Positions 47,977 to 57,982 are shown, counted from the first letter of the stretch. The stretch: DNA of 64,000 bases from Planococcus rifietoensis (GCF_001465795.2 NZ_CP013659.2:3441012-3505011); one strand, 5' to 3'. Made by a program: numbers and translations. Notes: generated by a model not told the origin, from the sequence alone.

Positions 47977-48197
47977 TGACAGTCAGCGTGCAAATCGTGG
48001 ATTATGTCGAACAAGGCCAATCACTTTATATTCAATTGAAAGTGGTGGATGCGGAAGCTGGGACGGCAGTTGAGGGCGAGGTCCGTTTTCTTGGAGAGTT
48101 GCTATACGGAGACTTGATCCACGAAAAGAAGTCGCCGCTGACGGATCCGGCGCGCATTGAAACAATCGATTATTTGAAAACCCATTTCGGAAGATGA
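47976..48197 (+). CDS. Small protein coupled to fhs (73 aa), unknown function
   Basis: Its ATG overlaps the fhs stop (TAATGA), so translation would be by reinitiation. The protein reads V-Q-I-V-D-Y-V-E-Q-G-Q-S-L-Y-I-Q-L-K-V-V-D and later V-R-F-L-G-E-L-L-Y-G-D-L-I-H-E-K, a beta-rich pattern, and ends I-D-Y-L-K-T-H-F-G-R. The terminator begins inside its last codons. Its coding status rests on the coupling and the protein-like composition. Confidence 0.5.
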   Translation: MTVSVQIVDYVEQGQSLYIQLKVVDAEAGTAVEGEVRFLGELLYGDLIHEKKSPLTDPARIETIDYLKTHFGR

Positions 48198-48217
48198 TTT
48201 CCGGAGTGGGTTTTTAT
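48176..48217 (+). terminator. Terminator after the fhs unit
   Basis: AAAACCCATTTCGGAA/TTCCGGAGTGGGTTTT stem (two mismatches) with a 6-nt loop and T5. Confidence 0.75.
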
Positions 48218-48331
48218 TTAGTTTTCATGACTGAATATTCAATTATTAATGGTCGCTTCCATGTCGAATGTGCTAAGGTGAAAGAAATGAATAGACTGAA
48301 TGAATAATCGATTCAAAAAGGAGCGGTTGCC

Positions 48332-49624
48332 ATGAAACTGCAGTCTACACGAAGCGAGCAAAAACATTTATCGGTGGCGGCGTATAACGGAGGATTTGCG
48401 CTTGTGCGGGAGGCGCGTTATTTGAAATCGGACGGGCCCGTGGAAGAAGTGCAATTTTTGGATGTTGCTGAACGGGTGGAGACGGATTCGATCATTGTGA
48501 AAGGGCTCGATGTCCTGGAGCAGAACTACGATTATGACCTGGTTAGCAAAGGGAAATTATTGGAACGCTATATCAATCGCCACGTCCATGTGCGAAACAA
48601 CGAAACCGGGGAAGAACTGGAGATGCGCCTGCTCAGCGTATCGGAATGCATCATTGGCGAACGGGCCGATACGAAAGAAATCGTCATCGATCCGGCCGGC
48701 GAACTGATTCTTCCGGCATTGCCGGAAGGCTTATTGCTGAAGCCGGCATTGGTGTGGAAAATAGCGCCGGCTGAGGTGGACCAGGAAATCAGGGTATCGT
48801 ATTTGACGAAAAGCCTGGAATGGCACGCCCATTATACATTGGAAATCAAAGATAATGGCTTCCAATTTGACGGCTGGGTGAAAATTTTGAATCGTAGCGG
48901 CGCCCATTACGAAAAAGCAGAACTTGCTTTGGTGGCTGGGGATGTCCACCGGGAACTGGAAATGAATAATGGCGATTCACCGATTTTGTATTCGCGCATG
49001 CAAGAGACGATGGTTACAGCTGAAGCCTTGCCGGACCGTCTCGTCTACAGGATCAATCGGCCGGTCACCATCATGAACGAGCAGCTGAAGCAATTATCGC
49101 TATTCTCGGCGTACGGCGCACAAGTCAAGCGTGCTTATCAAGTGAGGTCAGGCGATACACATGCCGATGTCCAAATCGAATTTCCCAACTCGAGCGAAAA
49201 CGGGCTCGGCATGCCGCTTCCGGAAGGTGTGGTGAAAGTATACGAAGCCGGGGATTCAGGTGAAACGTTTTTCACAGGCGAAGAGCGAATCGAACATACC
49301 GCACCAGGCAAAAACCTGCGCATCCATATCGGAAAAGCGCTGGATATTACTAGCGACAGCCATGAAAAATTGCGTGAAAAGCATGGCGTTCATGAATACA
49401 TCACCTATGTGTATAAACTCGAAAATGAAAAGGCGGAAAGCATCCGTTTGCTGGTCGAGCATGTTATTTTTGATCCCATTTGGGAAATGGAATCGTCGAG
49501 CCACGATTATGAACGGAAAAGCAGTTCAAAAGTGGAATTCGTCGTGAGAATCCAGCCCAAGGCAACCGTGGAATTGGAGTTTACGTACAAAGCCGATAAT
49601 CGGCGAGAAGGGCGAGACTATTAG
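48332..49624 (+). CDS. DUF4139-type protein (COG5316)
   Basis: A 430-residue soluble protein. The N-terminus L-S-V-A-A-Y-N-G-G-F-A-L-V-R-E-A-R, the middle V-S-Y-L-T-K-S-L-E-W-H-A-H-Y-T-L and the C-terminal beta-sandwich with Y-V-Y-K-L-E-N-E are the pattern of DUF4139 proteins. Many relatives are secreted or membrane-linked, but this one has no signal peptide. The function of the domain is unknown. AAAAGGAGCGG lies 7 nt upstream. It is 17 bp from the TspO gene and probably co-transcribed. Confidence 0.75.
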   Translation: MKLQSTRSEQKHLSVAAYNGGFALVREARYLKSDGPVEEVQFLDVAERVETDSIIVKGLDVLEQNYDYDLVSKGKLLERYINRHVHVRNNETGEELEMRLLSVSECIIGERADTKEIVIDPAGELILPALPEGLLLKPALVWKIAPAEVDQEIRVSYLTKSLEWHAHYTLEIKDNGFQFDGWVKILNRSGAHYEKAELALVAGDVHRELEMNNGDSPILYSRMQETMVTAEALPDRLVYRINRPVTIMNEQLKQLSLFSAYGAQVKRAYQVRSGDTHADVQIEFPNSSENGLGMPLPEGVVKVYEAGDSGETFFTGEERIEHTAPGKNLRIHIGKALDITSDSHEKLREKHGVHEYITYVYKLENEKAESIRLLVEHVIFDPIWEMESSSHDYERKSSSKVEFVVRIQPKATVELEFTYKADNRREGRDY

Positions 49625-49641
49625 CAAAGGAGGAGAACGTC

Positions 49642-50139
49642 ATGGAAGTCGCATCAGTCAATGGCCGCATTCATGGAAAGAATCTCGCGGCAAGCATACT
49701 CGTTCCGGTTGTGGGCGGGGCGCTTGTCGGAGCGCTTGCCAATAGAGGTACCCGCGAGCAATACGAGAGGCTAAAAAATCCTTCATTTGCGCCGCCCGGT
49801 TGGGTGTTCCCGGTCGTCTGGACAGCGCTATACAAAATGATGGGCGTCGCCAAATACCGCGCGCAAGAAACAGCCAAACCGCTCGGGCGGGAGCGTCAGG
49901 TGCTGGCCCCGTATGAACTTCAGCTCGGCTTGAATTTCCTGTGGTCATTTTTATTCTTTAAATGGGGGCTGCGGGGAACGGCGCTCATCGAAATGGCAGC
50001 GCTTCTCGGCGCAGTCATCTGGGCGGCATATGAATTCTATCAAATTGACCAACTGGCCGGAGTGTTGATGGTGCCTTATATCGCTTGGGTAGCGTTTGCG
50101 CTCGGGTTGAATTATTCATTTTGGCAGTTGAATAAATGA
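49642..50139 (+). CDS. TspO/MBR-family tryptophan-rich membrane protein
   Basis: A 165-residue protein with five predicted helices. Family landmarks are L-K-N-P-S-F-A-P-P-G-W-V-F-P-V-V-W-T-A-L-Y, E-L-Q-L-G-L-N-F-L-W-S-F-L-F-F and Y-I-A-W-V-A-F-A-L-G-L-N. TspO proteins bind porphyrins and are stress-linked in bacteria. Relative to the consensus, the loop P-P-G-W-V-F is intact. AAAGGAGGAG lies 7 nt upstream. It follows the DUF4139-type gene in the same transcript. Confidence 0.9.
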   Translation: MEVASVNGRIHGKNLAASILVPVVGGALVGALANRGTREQYERLKNPSFAPPGWVFPVVWTALYKMMGVAKYRAQETAKPLGRERQVLAPYELQLGLNFLWSFLFFKWGLRGTALIEMAALLGAVIWAAYEFYQIDQLAGVLMVPYIAWVAFALGLNYSFWQLNK

Positions 50140-50144
50140 TCGCC

Positions 50145-50190
50145 CAAGTGTCGGAATCCCCAGCGGTTTCGGCACTTTTGTCTATTTTTT
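50145..50190 (+). terminator. Terminator after the TspO gene
   Basis: AAGTGTCGGAATCC/GGTTTCGGCACTT stem (imperfect) with a T-rich tail. Confidence 0.65.
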
Positions 50191-50354
50191 GACCTGGTTT
50201 TAAAAAAGTATTTCAAACACTGCAAACTGTTAAAAAATTATGATGCATAGTGGTAAGAAAACGACTACAATGAAGGAAGTTGACAACGTTCGAGGCATGG
50301 CCTTTTTGGGACTGTTGAAATCAACGCAGTTGAATGGTATCAGGAGGGAAATCA

Positions 50355-51326
50355 ATGTTAAAAGATGTGTTTATCGGCTTGTCTCAAAACCGTCTCCTTA
50401 CGGCTGCGGCCAAAAAGTACGGCTTGAAATTGGGTGCCCAAACCGTAGTGGCCGGGACCAATATCGAAGAGACCATTAAAAGTATCCGCAGTTTGAATGC
50501 ACAGGGAATCAGCGCGACTGTCGACAACCTGGGTGAGTTCGTTTTCGAAAAGGAAGCAGCGCTCGAAGCGAAAGAGAATATCATGGATATGATCGAAGCG
50601 ATCCATAAGAATAAAGTCGATGCCCATATTTCCTTGAAACCGACCCAGCTCGGCTTGGATATCGATTATGATTTCTGCTTGGAAAACTTGAAAGACATTG
50701 TCGCACTTGCCCATAACTACCATATGCACATCAATATCGATATGGAAGATTACGGACATGTCCAGCCGTCGTACGATCTTTTGAATGCGCTTTCGAAAGA
50801 CTATGATAATATCGGAACGGTCATCCAAGCCTACTTCTTCCGTGCCATGGACGATCTGCAGGAACATAAGGACTTGCGCTTGCGCATCGTTAAAGGTGCT
50901 TACAAAGAGCCAGCGGATGTGGCTTACCAGACACGTGAAGAAATTGATGAAAACTTCATCAAATTGATCGAATATCATTTGCTGAACGGTAAATTCACGT
51001 CGATTGCGACACACGACCACAACATCATCAATCATGTCGAAGCTTTCATCAAAGAACATGATATTTCATACGATAAATTTGAATTCCAGATGCTTTACGG
51101 ATTCCGCAAAGAATTGCAACGCGAGCTAGCGAATAAAGGCTATAACTTCTGCACATACGTGCCGTTCGGCGATGACTGGTACGCGTATTTCATGCGCCGC
51201 CTGGCAGAGCGCCCTCAAAACTTGAATCTCGTATTCAAGCAAGTGTTCACGAAAAAGAACAATATCGCCATCGGGGCGCTTGCTGGAGCATTCATCCTGG
51301 GCCGCGCGACCAAAAAGCGCAAATAA
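50355..51326 (+). CDS. Proline dehydrogenase, copy 1, with hydrophobic C-terminal tail
   Basis: A 323-residue monofunctional proline dehydrogenase (PutB type) that oxidises proline to pyrroline-5-carboxylate using FAD. It has H-I-S-L-K-P-T-Q-L-G-L-D, the substrate loop L-R-I-V-K-G-A-Y-K-E-P, I-A-T-H-D, and R-R-L-A-E-R-P-Q-N. The last 20 residues form a hydrophobic stretch (I-A-I-G-A-L-A-G-A-F-I-L-G) with a basic end, absent from copy 2, which suggests a membrane anchor. CAGGAGGG 7 nt before ATG 50355 sets the start. No pyrroline-5-carboxylate dehydrogenase gene is adjacent. Confidence 0.9.
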   Translation: MLKDVFIGLSQNRLLTAAAKKYGLKLGAQTVVAGTNIEETIKSIRSLNAQGISATVDNLGEFVFEKEAALEAKENIMDMIEAIHKNKVDAHISLKPTQLGLDIDYDFCLENLKDIVALAHNYHMHINIDMEDYGHVQPSYDLLNALSKDYDNIGTVIQAYFFRAMDDLQEHKDLRLRIVKGAYKEPADVAYQTREEIDENFIKLIEYHLLNGKFTSIATHDHNIINHVEAFIKEHDISYDKFEFQMLYGFRKELQRELANKGYNFCTYVPFGDDWYAYFMRRLAERPQNLNLVFKQVFTKKNNIAIGALAGAFILGRATKKRK

Positions 51327-51359
51327 AAAAAGGCGTCTCTTCCGGAGGCGCTTTTTTCA
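51326..51359 (+). terminator. Terminator after proline dehydrogenase 1
   Basis: GCGTCTC/GAGGCGC stem within flanking A6 and T6 runs. Confidence 0.75.
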
Positions 51360-51386
51360 ATTCCGAAAAAATGAAGGGGTGTAGGC

Positions 51387-51803
51387 ATGTACAAAACGAT
51401 AATTACGCCGCGTGTCTCTGAGACCGATGCGGTCGGCCATATCAACAACACGAGTTTGCCGGTCTGGTTCGAAGCTGGCCGCAACCCGCTGTTTGAATTA
51501 TTTACGCCGGACCACGATTTCACCAAGTGGAAAATGGTCATCGTCAAAACGACGCTCGAATTCACCGGGCAAGTATATTTCGGAAAAGACGCCGAAGTCC
51601 ATACTTGGGTCGAGCGCATTGGCAACAGCAGCCTCGAGCTGTATGAGGAACTGCATCAGGAAGGGCGCTTATGCGCAAAAAACCGTGCCGTTTATGTTAA
51701 TTTTAACTTAGAAAATCAGCAGAGCGAGCCGATTCCAGACCCGATCCGTGTCGAACTGACCGAACATTTGATTAAGACTAGCGAACACAAAGAGGGAGTC
51801 TGA
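51387..51803 (+). CDS. Acyl-CoA thioesterase, 4HBT/YbgC type
   Basis: A 138-residue hotdog protein with the 4HBT pattern V-S-E-T-D-A-V-G-H-I-N-N-T-S-L, where Asp is the catalytic residue, then T-T-L-E-F-T-G-Q-V-Y-F-G-K and W-V-E-R-I-G-N-S-S. It cleaves acyl-CoA thioesters; substrate unknown. GAAGGGG lies upstream. Single-gene unit directly before the guanine riboswitch promoter. Confidence 0.85.
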   Translation: MYKTIITPRVSETDAVGHINNTSLPVWFEAGRNPLFELFTPDHDFTKWKMVIVKTTLEFTGQVYFGKDAEVHTWVERIGNSSLELYEELHQEGRLCAKNRAVYVNFNLENQQSEPIPDPIRVELTEHLIKTSEHKEGV

Positions 51804-51827
51804 ATAGTTTTTTAATTAATGCGGCTC

Positions 51828-51855
51828 TTGAAAGGCCATTTGGACATGCTATAAT
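51828..51855 (+). promoter_or_regulatory. Sigma-A promoter of the xpt-pbuX unit
   Basis: TTGAAA (51828-51833), 16-bp spacer, perfect TATAAT (51850-51855), ending 20 bp before the aptamer. Confidence 0.75.
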
Positions 51856-51872
51856 AAGTCCATTCAAAAGAA

Positions 51873-52687
<815 letters not shown>

Positions 52688-52688
<1 letters not shown>

Positions 52689-54010
52689 TGAAAAAAGCAT
52701 TCGGAGAAGCGGCACTCGGCCTTCAACATGTCCTGGCAATGTATGCAGGAGCGATTCTTGTTCCCTTGATTGTGGGGGCAGCGCTCGGGTTGACCCCGGA
52801 GCAATTGACCTACCTCGTTTCGATCGATATTTTGCTGTGCGGCGTTGCGACGCTGCTGCAAGTGTTCAATTCGCGCTTTTTCGGCATCGGCTTGCCGGTC
52901 GTGCTGGGCTGTACATTCACGGCGGTCGGCCCGATGATTGCCATTGGCGGCCAATATGGCATTTCGGCGATTTATGGGTCGATTCTCGTTTCCGGCCTCT
53001 TCGTCATTGTCGTTTCCGGATTTTTCGGCAGCCTCGTGCGCTTTTTCCCGCCAGTCGTGACCGGTTCAGTGGTCACCATCATCGGCATCACACTTATTCC
53101 GGTCGCCATCAATAATATGGGCGGCGGGCAAGGCGCTGCGGATTTCGGTTCGCTGCCCAATATTGCCCTAGCTTTCGGGACACTAGGCTTTATCATTTTC
53201 CTTTATAAATTCTCACGCGGCTTTATGCGCGCCGTGTCGATCCTCGTCGGCTTGATTGCCGGAACGGTCGTTGCCGGATTTATGGGCAAAGTCGATTTCA
53301 CGCCAATCGCAGAAGCATCGTATTTCCACATGGTGCAGCCGTTCTATTTCGGGATGCCGACATTCGAATGGTCCGCGATCCTCACCATGATTTTGGTGGC
53401 GCTTGTGTCGCTCGTCGAATCGACAGGGGTCTATTTCGCGCTCAGCGATATCACAAAAAAAGACATCAACGAAAAAGATTTGGCGAAAGGCTACCGTTCT
53501 GAAGGCTTGGCGATTGTCCTCGGGGGGATTTTCAACGCCTTCCCGTATACGGCCTACTCGCAAAACGTCGGGTTGATCCAAATGTCCGGCGTGAAGTCGC
53601 GCAAGATCATCTTTATCGCGGCCATCATGTTAATCGTTCTCGGGTTCGTACCGAAAATCGGCGCCATGACGACGATTATCCCGACACCGGTGCTTGGCGG
53701 GGCTATGATCGCAATGTTCGGCATGGTCATCGCACAAGGCATTAAAATGCTCAGCGGCGTCATCTCGGAATCGCAGGAAAACTCCATGATCGTCGCTTGT
53801 TCTGTTGGCATCGGGCTCGGCGTCACGGTAGTTCCGGAATTGTTCGCGCTCTTGCCCGCAGGCGTCCAGATCTTGACGAGCAATGGCATTGTTGCCGGGA
53901 GCTTGACGGCGATCGGCTTGAACATCGTTTTCCATATGTTGCCGTCCCGCAAGCGAAAACGCGAGGCGCAAGCGGTACAATCCAATCAAGCAGTTACACC
54001 TCATGGGTGA
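52688..54010 (+). CDS. pbuX: Xanthine permease (nucleobase:cation symporter, NCS2)
   Basis: A 440-residue membrane protein with about 12-14 helices. It has the N-terminal G-L-Q-H-V-L-A-M-Y-A-G-A-I-L-V-P motif of NCS2 permeases, V-E-S-T-G-V-Y-F-A with the substrate Glu, and the Q-N-V-G-L-I-Q element of the xanthine/uracil group. It imports xanthine for Xpt; both are shut down by guanine through the riboswitch. The ribosome site GGGGAGG lies inside xpt. It is followed by a terminator. Confidence 0.93.
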
Positions 54011-54013
54011 ATA

Positions 54014-54058
54014 GAAAAAGCTGTCCCTTCGTAACGCGAGGGGACAGCTTTTATTTTT
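54014..54058. terminator. Terminator between pbuX and the lipase-like gene
   Basis: AAAAGCTGTCCC/GGGGACAGCTTTT stem with a 12-13-nt loop, between convergent genes. Confidence 0.85.
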
Positions 54059-55043
54059 GTACCTGGCTTTTTTCGAGCAGGAATTCCAATGTCTTCTGGA
54101 GAGTTTCCTGGCCATCGTTCGTGTCCAAGGCGTATTGGTATTCATGCTTCAGGTTCTTATCGGTGCCGCGGAAAAAGACATCGGTGACATCGACGCCTTT
54201 GAGGCGCAGGTTATCGGCGAGTGCGACTGATTGCGGCTCAAGGGGGTCGCCGTCGCCGGCTGAAATAAAGACGTCCGGATAAGCAGGTGTTACATGCTGG
54301 ATGGTCGACATTTCGTGGATGTTGCCGAATGTCTCAAAACTTTCGGCACCCGTATAGGCGTTCAAAAAGAAATCGATATTCGGGAAGCCGGATTCGCGCA
54401 CGGTGGCCATATCGTATAATCCGCAGAATAATATTGCCCCGCGCAATTGTTCAGAGGCAACGGCTGGCGACAAGCCCATCGTTTCAGCCAGATCCGGGTT
54501 GGTCTGCAGGGCGGCCACTTGGCTGGAAATCTGCGCCCCAGCGGAATCACCGCCGACAAAAATCCTCTCCATATCACCGCCATACTGCGCGGCAGATTCG
54601 CTCAAAAACTTCAAAGCCTCATTGGCCTGAATGACAGGTCCCGGATACAATTGGCCAGGCGCCAGTGCATAGTCGATATTGGCGACCAGATAGCCGGCAT
54701 TCGCCAACGTCATGCCGTAATCCTGGCGGCTGTCTTTGGAACCGCCGATAAAGCCGCCCCCGTGGATCCATAAGATAACCGGCAAGGGGCCGGTAGCGTC
54801 TGCCGGGTAATAGAGGTCCATAAAGGCGTTATCGGACGCATGGTAGCGGATGTCTTTGACAACCTCGACATGGGAAGCGACTTCCGCAAAATTCGGAGGC
54901 GGGCTATATATGGCAGAGCCGATAATCGGGGCGGCTGTTGGCTCTTCCGTTAAATGGCTGGCCAGCACGAATCCGGCAGAAGCTAAGAACACCGCTGCGA
55001 CAAGTGCGAGTATTTTCTTGGAAATGAATTGTTTATGCTTCAT
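54051..55043 (-). CDS. Exported alpha/beta-hydrolase (esterase/lipase, HSL-like)
   Basis: A 330-residue protein. The N-terminus has a signal or anchor helix (about 8-28). The hydrolase core has the oxyanion motif I-H-G-G-G-F, nucleophile G-G-D-S-A-G, a C-terminal Asp in A-G-D-G-D-P and His in L-K-H-E-Y-Q. This is the layout of carboxylesterases of the hormone-sensitive lipase type. The substrate is unknown. AGAGG 9 nt before ATG 55043 is preferred over GTG 55061 and ATG 55052. Confidence 0.85.
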   Translation of the reverse strand: MKHKQFISKKILALVAAVFLASAGFVLASHLTEEPTAAPIIGSAIYSPPPNFAEVASHVEVVKDIRYHASDNAFMDLYYPADATGPLPVILWIHGGGFIGGSKDSRQDYGMTLANAGYLVANIDYALAPGQLYPGPVIQANEALKFLSESAAQYGGDMERIFVGGDSAGAQISSQVAALQTNPDLAETMGLSPAVASEQLRGAILFCGLYDMATVRESGFPNIDFFLNAYTGAESFETFGNIHEMSTIQHVTPAYPDVFISAGDGDPLEPQSVALADNLRLKGVDVTDVFFRGTDKNLKHEYQYALDTNDGQETLQKTLEFLLEKSQVQK

Positions 55044-55172
55044 GCGTTCCATCCTCTGCACGGCAAATACACCGAAATTTCAATTAAGCTTATTGTCATC
55101 CTATCACGTGCCAACCTGCTCCTCAAAAGATTTACTGTCATGAAATTGAAATGGAACTGTAAGGTTTTAAAG

Positions 55173-55197
55173 GTTCGGTGCCACCCAAAGCGGGTAT
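55173..55197 (+). promoter_or_regulatory. Possible sigma-B-type promoter of the M50-like gene
   Basis: A perfect -10 GGGTAT (55192-55197) with GTTCGG (55173-55178) 13 nt upstream. The -35 is weak. The start codon is 49 nt downstream. Confidence 0.35.
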
Positions 55198-55246
55198 TTA
55201 AAGGAGAGGCCGATGGGTCATTTTAACAGTTGAAGGAGAGGTTTTC

Positions 55247-55984
55247 ATGTTCGGGTTGAGCGATTTGATAGCGCTGGCCATATCTGCATTCATCATCTTG
55301 CCAGTCGTTGTCTTTATCCGAGAAGCAGGCTATCTGGTCGTCAGTGCCTTGCTTGGCGCGAAGAATCCGCGTTTAACAATCGGCTCAGGTCCCCGAGTCT
55401 TCAAGATCGGCATGTTTGACGTGAGGAGATATTATCACTTATATAGTTGGTTTGCCTACGATGATTTAAAACGGCAAAGCAAGTTCGCATATATCATGTT
55501 GTACGCCGGGCCGATTTTAGCGAATGTAATTGTGGCATTTATTGTCAACGCGCTAGTCGCCAATGGGGTATTGGATCAATACGAGACGTTCTGGAACCGG
55601 TTTGTGTTCTACGGTTTCTATTTTGTGCTGTTTGATGCACTTCCGATGAAGACGGCAAACGGCATGCCGAACAATGGCATGATCATCTATGAAATGCTGC
55701 GTTACGGAAAACGCACCGATTTCAACGATGAGCCGTTCTTGCCATCGACAACCGAAGTCGAAGAGCAATATGAAGAAGAAATGGAAAAAGTAGAAGAAAT
55801 GAAGGAAAATCAAAAAGAAATTATCGAAGATGACGAAGACAACTCACCTGAACAGCAGGAAAAAGAACGCCGTGAGAAAGAGGATATCGAAGAAAGTAAG
55901 CAACGCGACAAAGAGGATTTGGAAAGAGCGAAGAATTTGACGATCAAACAGCGGCACGAAGCAAAGGAAGAAAACAAGGATTAA
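55247..55984 (+). CDS. Degenerate M50 (site-2-protease)-like membrane protein with acidic coiled-coil tail
   Basis: A 245-residue protein. Residues 1-150 have three or four hydrophobic segments laid out as in M50 peptidases: V-F-I-R-E-A-G-Y-L-V-V-S where H-E-x-x-H would be, I-G-S-G-P-R-V-F-K after it, M-L-Y-A-G-P-I-L-A-N in the middle and a late F-D-A-L-P-M-K. Both metal-binding His are lost, so it cannot be a normal protease. Residues 160-245 are a Glu/Lys-rich coiled coil. A regulator or scaffold role is inferred. AAGGAGAGG lies upstream. Confidence 0.55.
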   Translation: MFGLSDLIALAISAFIILPVVVFIREAGYLVVSALLGAKNPRLTIGSGPRVFKIGMFDVRRYYHLYSWFAYDDLKRQSKFAYIMLYAGPILANVIVAFIVNALVANGVLDQYETFWNRFVFYGFYFVLFDALPMKTANGMPNNGMIIYEMLRYGKRTDFNDEPFLPSTTEVEEQYEEEMEKVEEMKENQKEIIEDDEDNSPEQQEKERREKEDIEESKQRDKEDLERAKNLTIKQRHEAKEENKD

Positions 55985-56049
55985 AGAGAATATGTACGAA
56001 GGCGCACCATGATATGATGGTCATGTCGAAAACGAGGGAGTGAATATAC

Positions 56050-56988
56050 ATGGGTGAAAAAACAAAAGGAATTCATCACATTACAGCGATTGTTGGGGAA
56101 GCGCAGGAAAACACCGATTTTTACGCAGGGGTGCTCGGCATGCGCCTTGTCAAGAAGACGGTGAATTTCGATGATCCGGGTACGTATCATTTATATTTCG
56201 GAAATGATCAAGGGTCACCTGGTACCATCATGACCTTCTTCCCGTGGGGCAAAGCTTATCAAGGGAAAGTGGGAGACGGCCAAGTCGGCGTCACGGCTTT
56301 TGCCGTACCTGAAGGTGCTTTTACATTTTGGCGAAGCCGGCTGGAAAGCTATGGTGTTTCGTTTGAAGAGCATCAGCGATTTGGCGAATTGTATCTGAAG
56401 TTTGAAGATCCCCATGGCCTTCAGCTGGAACTGGTGGAACGTGGGATGGGTGAAGCAAGTGGATGGACCGGGGGCGGCATTACGCAAGACAATGCCATTA
56501 AAGGTTTTGCCGGAGCTGTATTGTACACGGCCAATGCGGCCAAAACTGCCGAATTATTGGAAGAAGTGGTCGGCTTCGTCCGCAAAGAAGAGCAAGGCGA
56601 TTATGTGCGTTTTGTTTCGGACAGCGAGCTTGGGAACATATTGGACATCAAACAGACCCGTGTCGGTACGGGTCAAATGGGTGTCGGCACTGTCCATCAC
56701 ATCGCTTTCCGAGCGGATGATGACGTCGATCAACTGGAATGGAAAAATCGGATCGAAGCTTACGGGCTCGGCGTTACGCCTGTCCAAGACCGCAATTATT
56801 TCCGGTCGATTTATTTCCGTGAATATGGCGATCTGCTCTTTGAAATTGCCACTGACCCACCAGGCTTCACGATTGACGAAAGCCCGGACGCGCTCGGTGA
56901 GGAATTGAAATTGCCGAAGCAATACGAGCAATACAGAAAACGCTTATTGGCGGAACTGCCGCCAGTGTATGCGCGACCGCTTAAATAG
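56050..56988 (+). CDS. Ring-cleaving dioxygenase, VOC/glyoxalase fold (MhqO/MhqA-like)
   Basis: A 312-residue protein with two vicinal-oxygen-chelate domains: G-I-H-H-I-T-A-I-V-G near the N-terminus, V-H-H-I-A-F-R-A-D-D at about 215, and the third metal ligand Glu in L-L-F-E-I-A-T-D-P-P-G-F. It matches the Bacillus hydroquinone-specific dioxygenases controlled by MhqR. It probably cleaves quinone- or hydroquinone-like rings and helps against electrophile stress. GAGGGAG lies upstream. No MhqR gene is adjacent. Confidence 0.88.
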   Translation: MGEKTKGIHHITAIVGEAQENTDFYAGVLGMRLVKKTVNFDDPGTYHLYFGNDQGSPGTIMTFFPWGKAYQGKVGDGQVGVTAFAVPEGAFTFWRSRLESYGVSFEEHQRFGELYLKFEDPHGLQLELVERGMGEASGWTGGGITQDNAIKGFAGAVLYTANAAKTAELLEEVVGFVRKEEQGDYVRFVSDSELGNILDIKQTRVGTGQMGVGTVHHIAFRADDDVDQLEWKNRIEAYGLGVTPVQDRNYFRSIYFREYGDLLFEIATDPPGFTIDESPDALGEELKLPKQYEQYRKRLLAELPPVYARPLK

Positions 56989-56991
56989 CAA

Positions 56992-57033
56992 AGAAAAAAG
57001 CAGCACGGATTAAAACCCGGGCTGCTTTTTTGA
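56992..57033. terminator. Terminator between the dioxygenase and proline dehydrogenase 2 genes
   Basis: AAAAAAGCAGC/GGCTGCTTTTTT stem with an internal loop, between convergent genes. Confidence 0.8.
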
Positions 57034-57035
57034 TG

Positions 57036-57947
57036 TCATGAAGATTTAGAGAGCGCGCCTTTTAACACCAATTGGATATTCTGCGGCCGTTCAGCCAGCC
57101 GTCTCATGAAATAGCCGTACCAGTCTTTGCCGAACGGAACATAAGACGTCACCTGGTATTCTTCTGACAGCTCCTTCAACAAATCCGTGCGGAAGCCGTA
57201 GAGCATTTGGAATTCAAAACGGTCGTTTGGAATGCCTTGCTCTTTTACATAGTCGATCGCCGCATTGATAATATGATGGTCATGCGTGGCGATTGACGTG
57301 AACACTGGCTGGTCAAGCCGTAGCTTGATGAGCTTAAGGAAATTGGAATCCACTTCCTCTGCGGACTGGTAGGCCACTTGTTCGCTTTCCTGATAGGCAC
57401 CTTTCACAAGCCGCAGCCTGACGTTTTGAAGGGCATCCAGATCTTGTTCCGAGCGGAAAAGATAAGCTTGGATGACGGTTCCGACACTGTCGAATTCTTC
57501 TCTCAAAGTATGCAATATATCGAGGGTCGGTTGAAGGTGCTCATAATTTTCCATATCCAGGTTGACGTAAATCCTTCGCTGTTCTGCTTCAGCCGCAATT
57601 TCCCGTATGTTTTCCAAGCAGAATTGTTCGTCGATATCGAGCCCGATTTGTGTTAATTTGACGGATAAATGGGCATCTACGCCAGCTTCTGTGATAGCTT
57701 CAGCCGTCTGGATGATTTCGTTTTTTGCTTGTGTGGCTTCTTCGCGGCTGGTGACGAATTCCCCGAGCCGGTCAATGGTGGCGGAAATACCATCCTCATT
57801 CAATGCGCGAACGGACGCCATCATATTCGGAATATCGGTTCCAGCAACGACTTTTGCAGCGCCCAGCTGAAAGCCCCATTTTTTAGCACCGCTGTTCAAT
57901 AGCCGGTTATTGGATAATGCGATAAAAAAACTCCTTGTGATTCCCAT
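57036..57947 (-). CDS. Proline dehydrogenase, copy 2
   Basis: A 303-residue proline dehydrogenase, clearly paralogous to the one at 50355: both start with F-I-x-L-S-x-N-R-L-L and share V-V-A-G-T, H-L/I-S-x-K-x-T-Q-I/L-G-L-D, V-K-G-A-Y, T-H-D and R-R-L-A-E-R-P-Q-N. It lacks the hydrophobic tail of copy 1. GGAGGG 6 nt before ATG 57947 sets the start; an in-frame stretch of about 45 codons upstream is also open (see findings). The two copies may serve different conditions, such as proline as food and as osmolyte. Confidence 0.9.
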   Translation of the reverse strand: MGITRSFFIALSNNRLLNSGAKKWGFQLGAAKVVAGTDIPNMMASVRALNEDGISATIDRLGEFVTSREEATQAKNEIIQTAEAITEAGVDAHLSVKLTQIGLDIDEQFCLENIREIAAEAEQRRIYVNLDMENYEHLQPTLDILHTLREEFDSVGTVIQAYLFRSEQDLDALQNVRLRLVKGAYQESEQVAYQSAEEVDSNFLKLIKLRLDQPVFTSIATHDHHIINAAIDYVKEQGIPNDRFEFQMLYGFRTDLLKELSEEYQVTSYVPFGKDWYGYFMRRLAERPQNIQLVLKGALSKSS

Positions 57948-57982
57948 TACTAGCCCTCCAGTAAAATAAAATATCCATGGCA

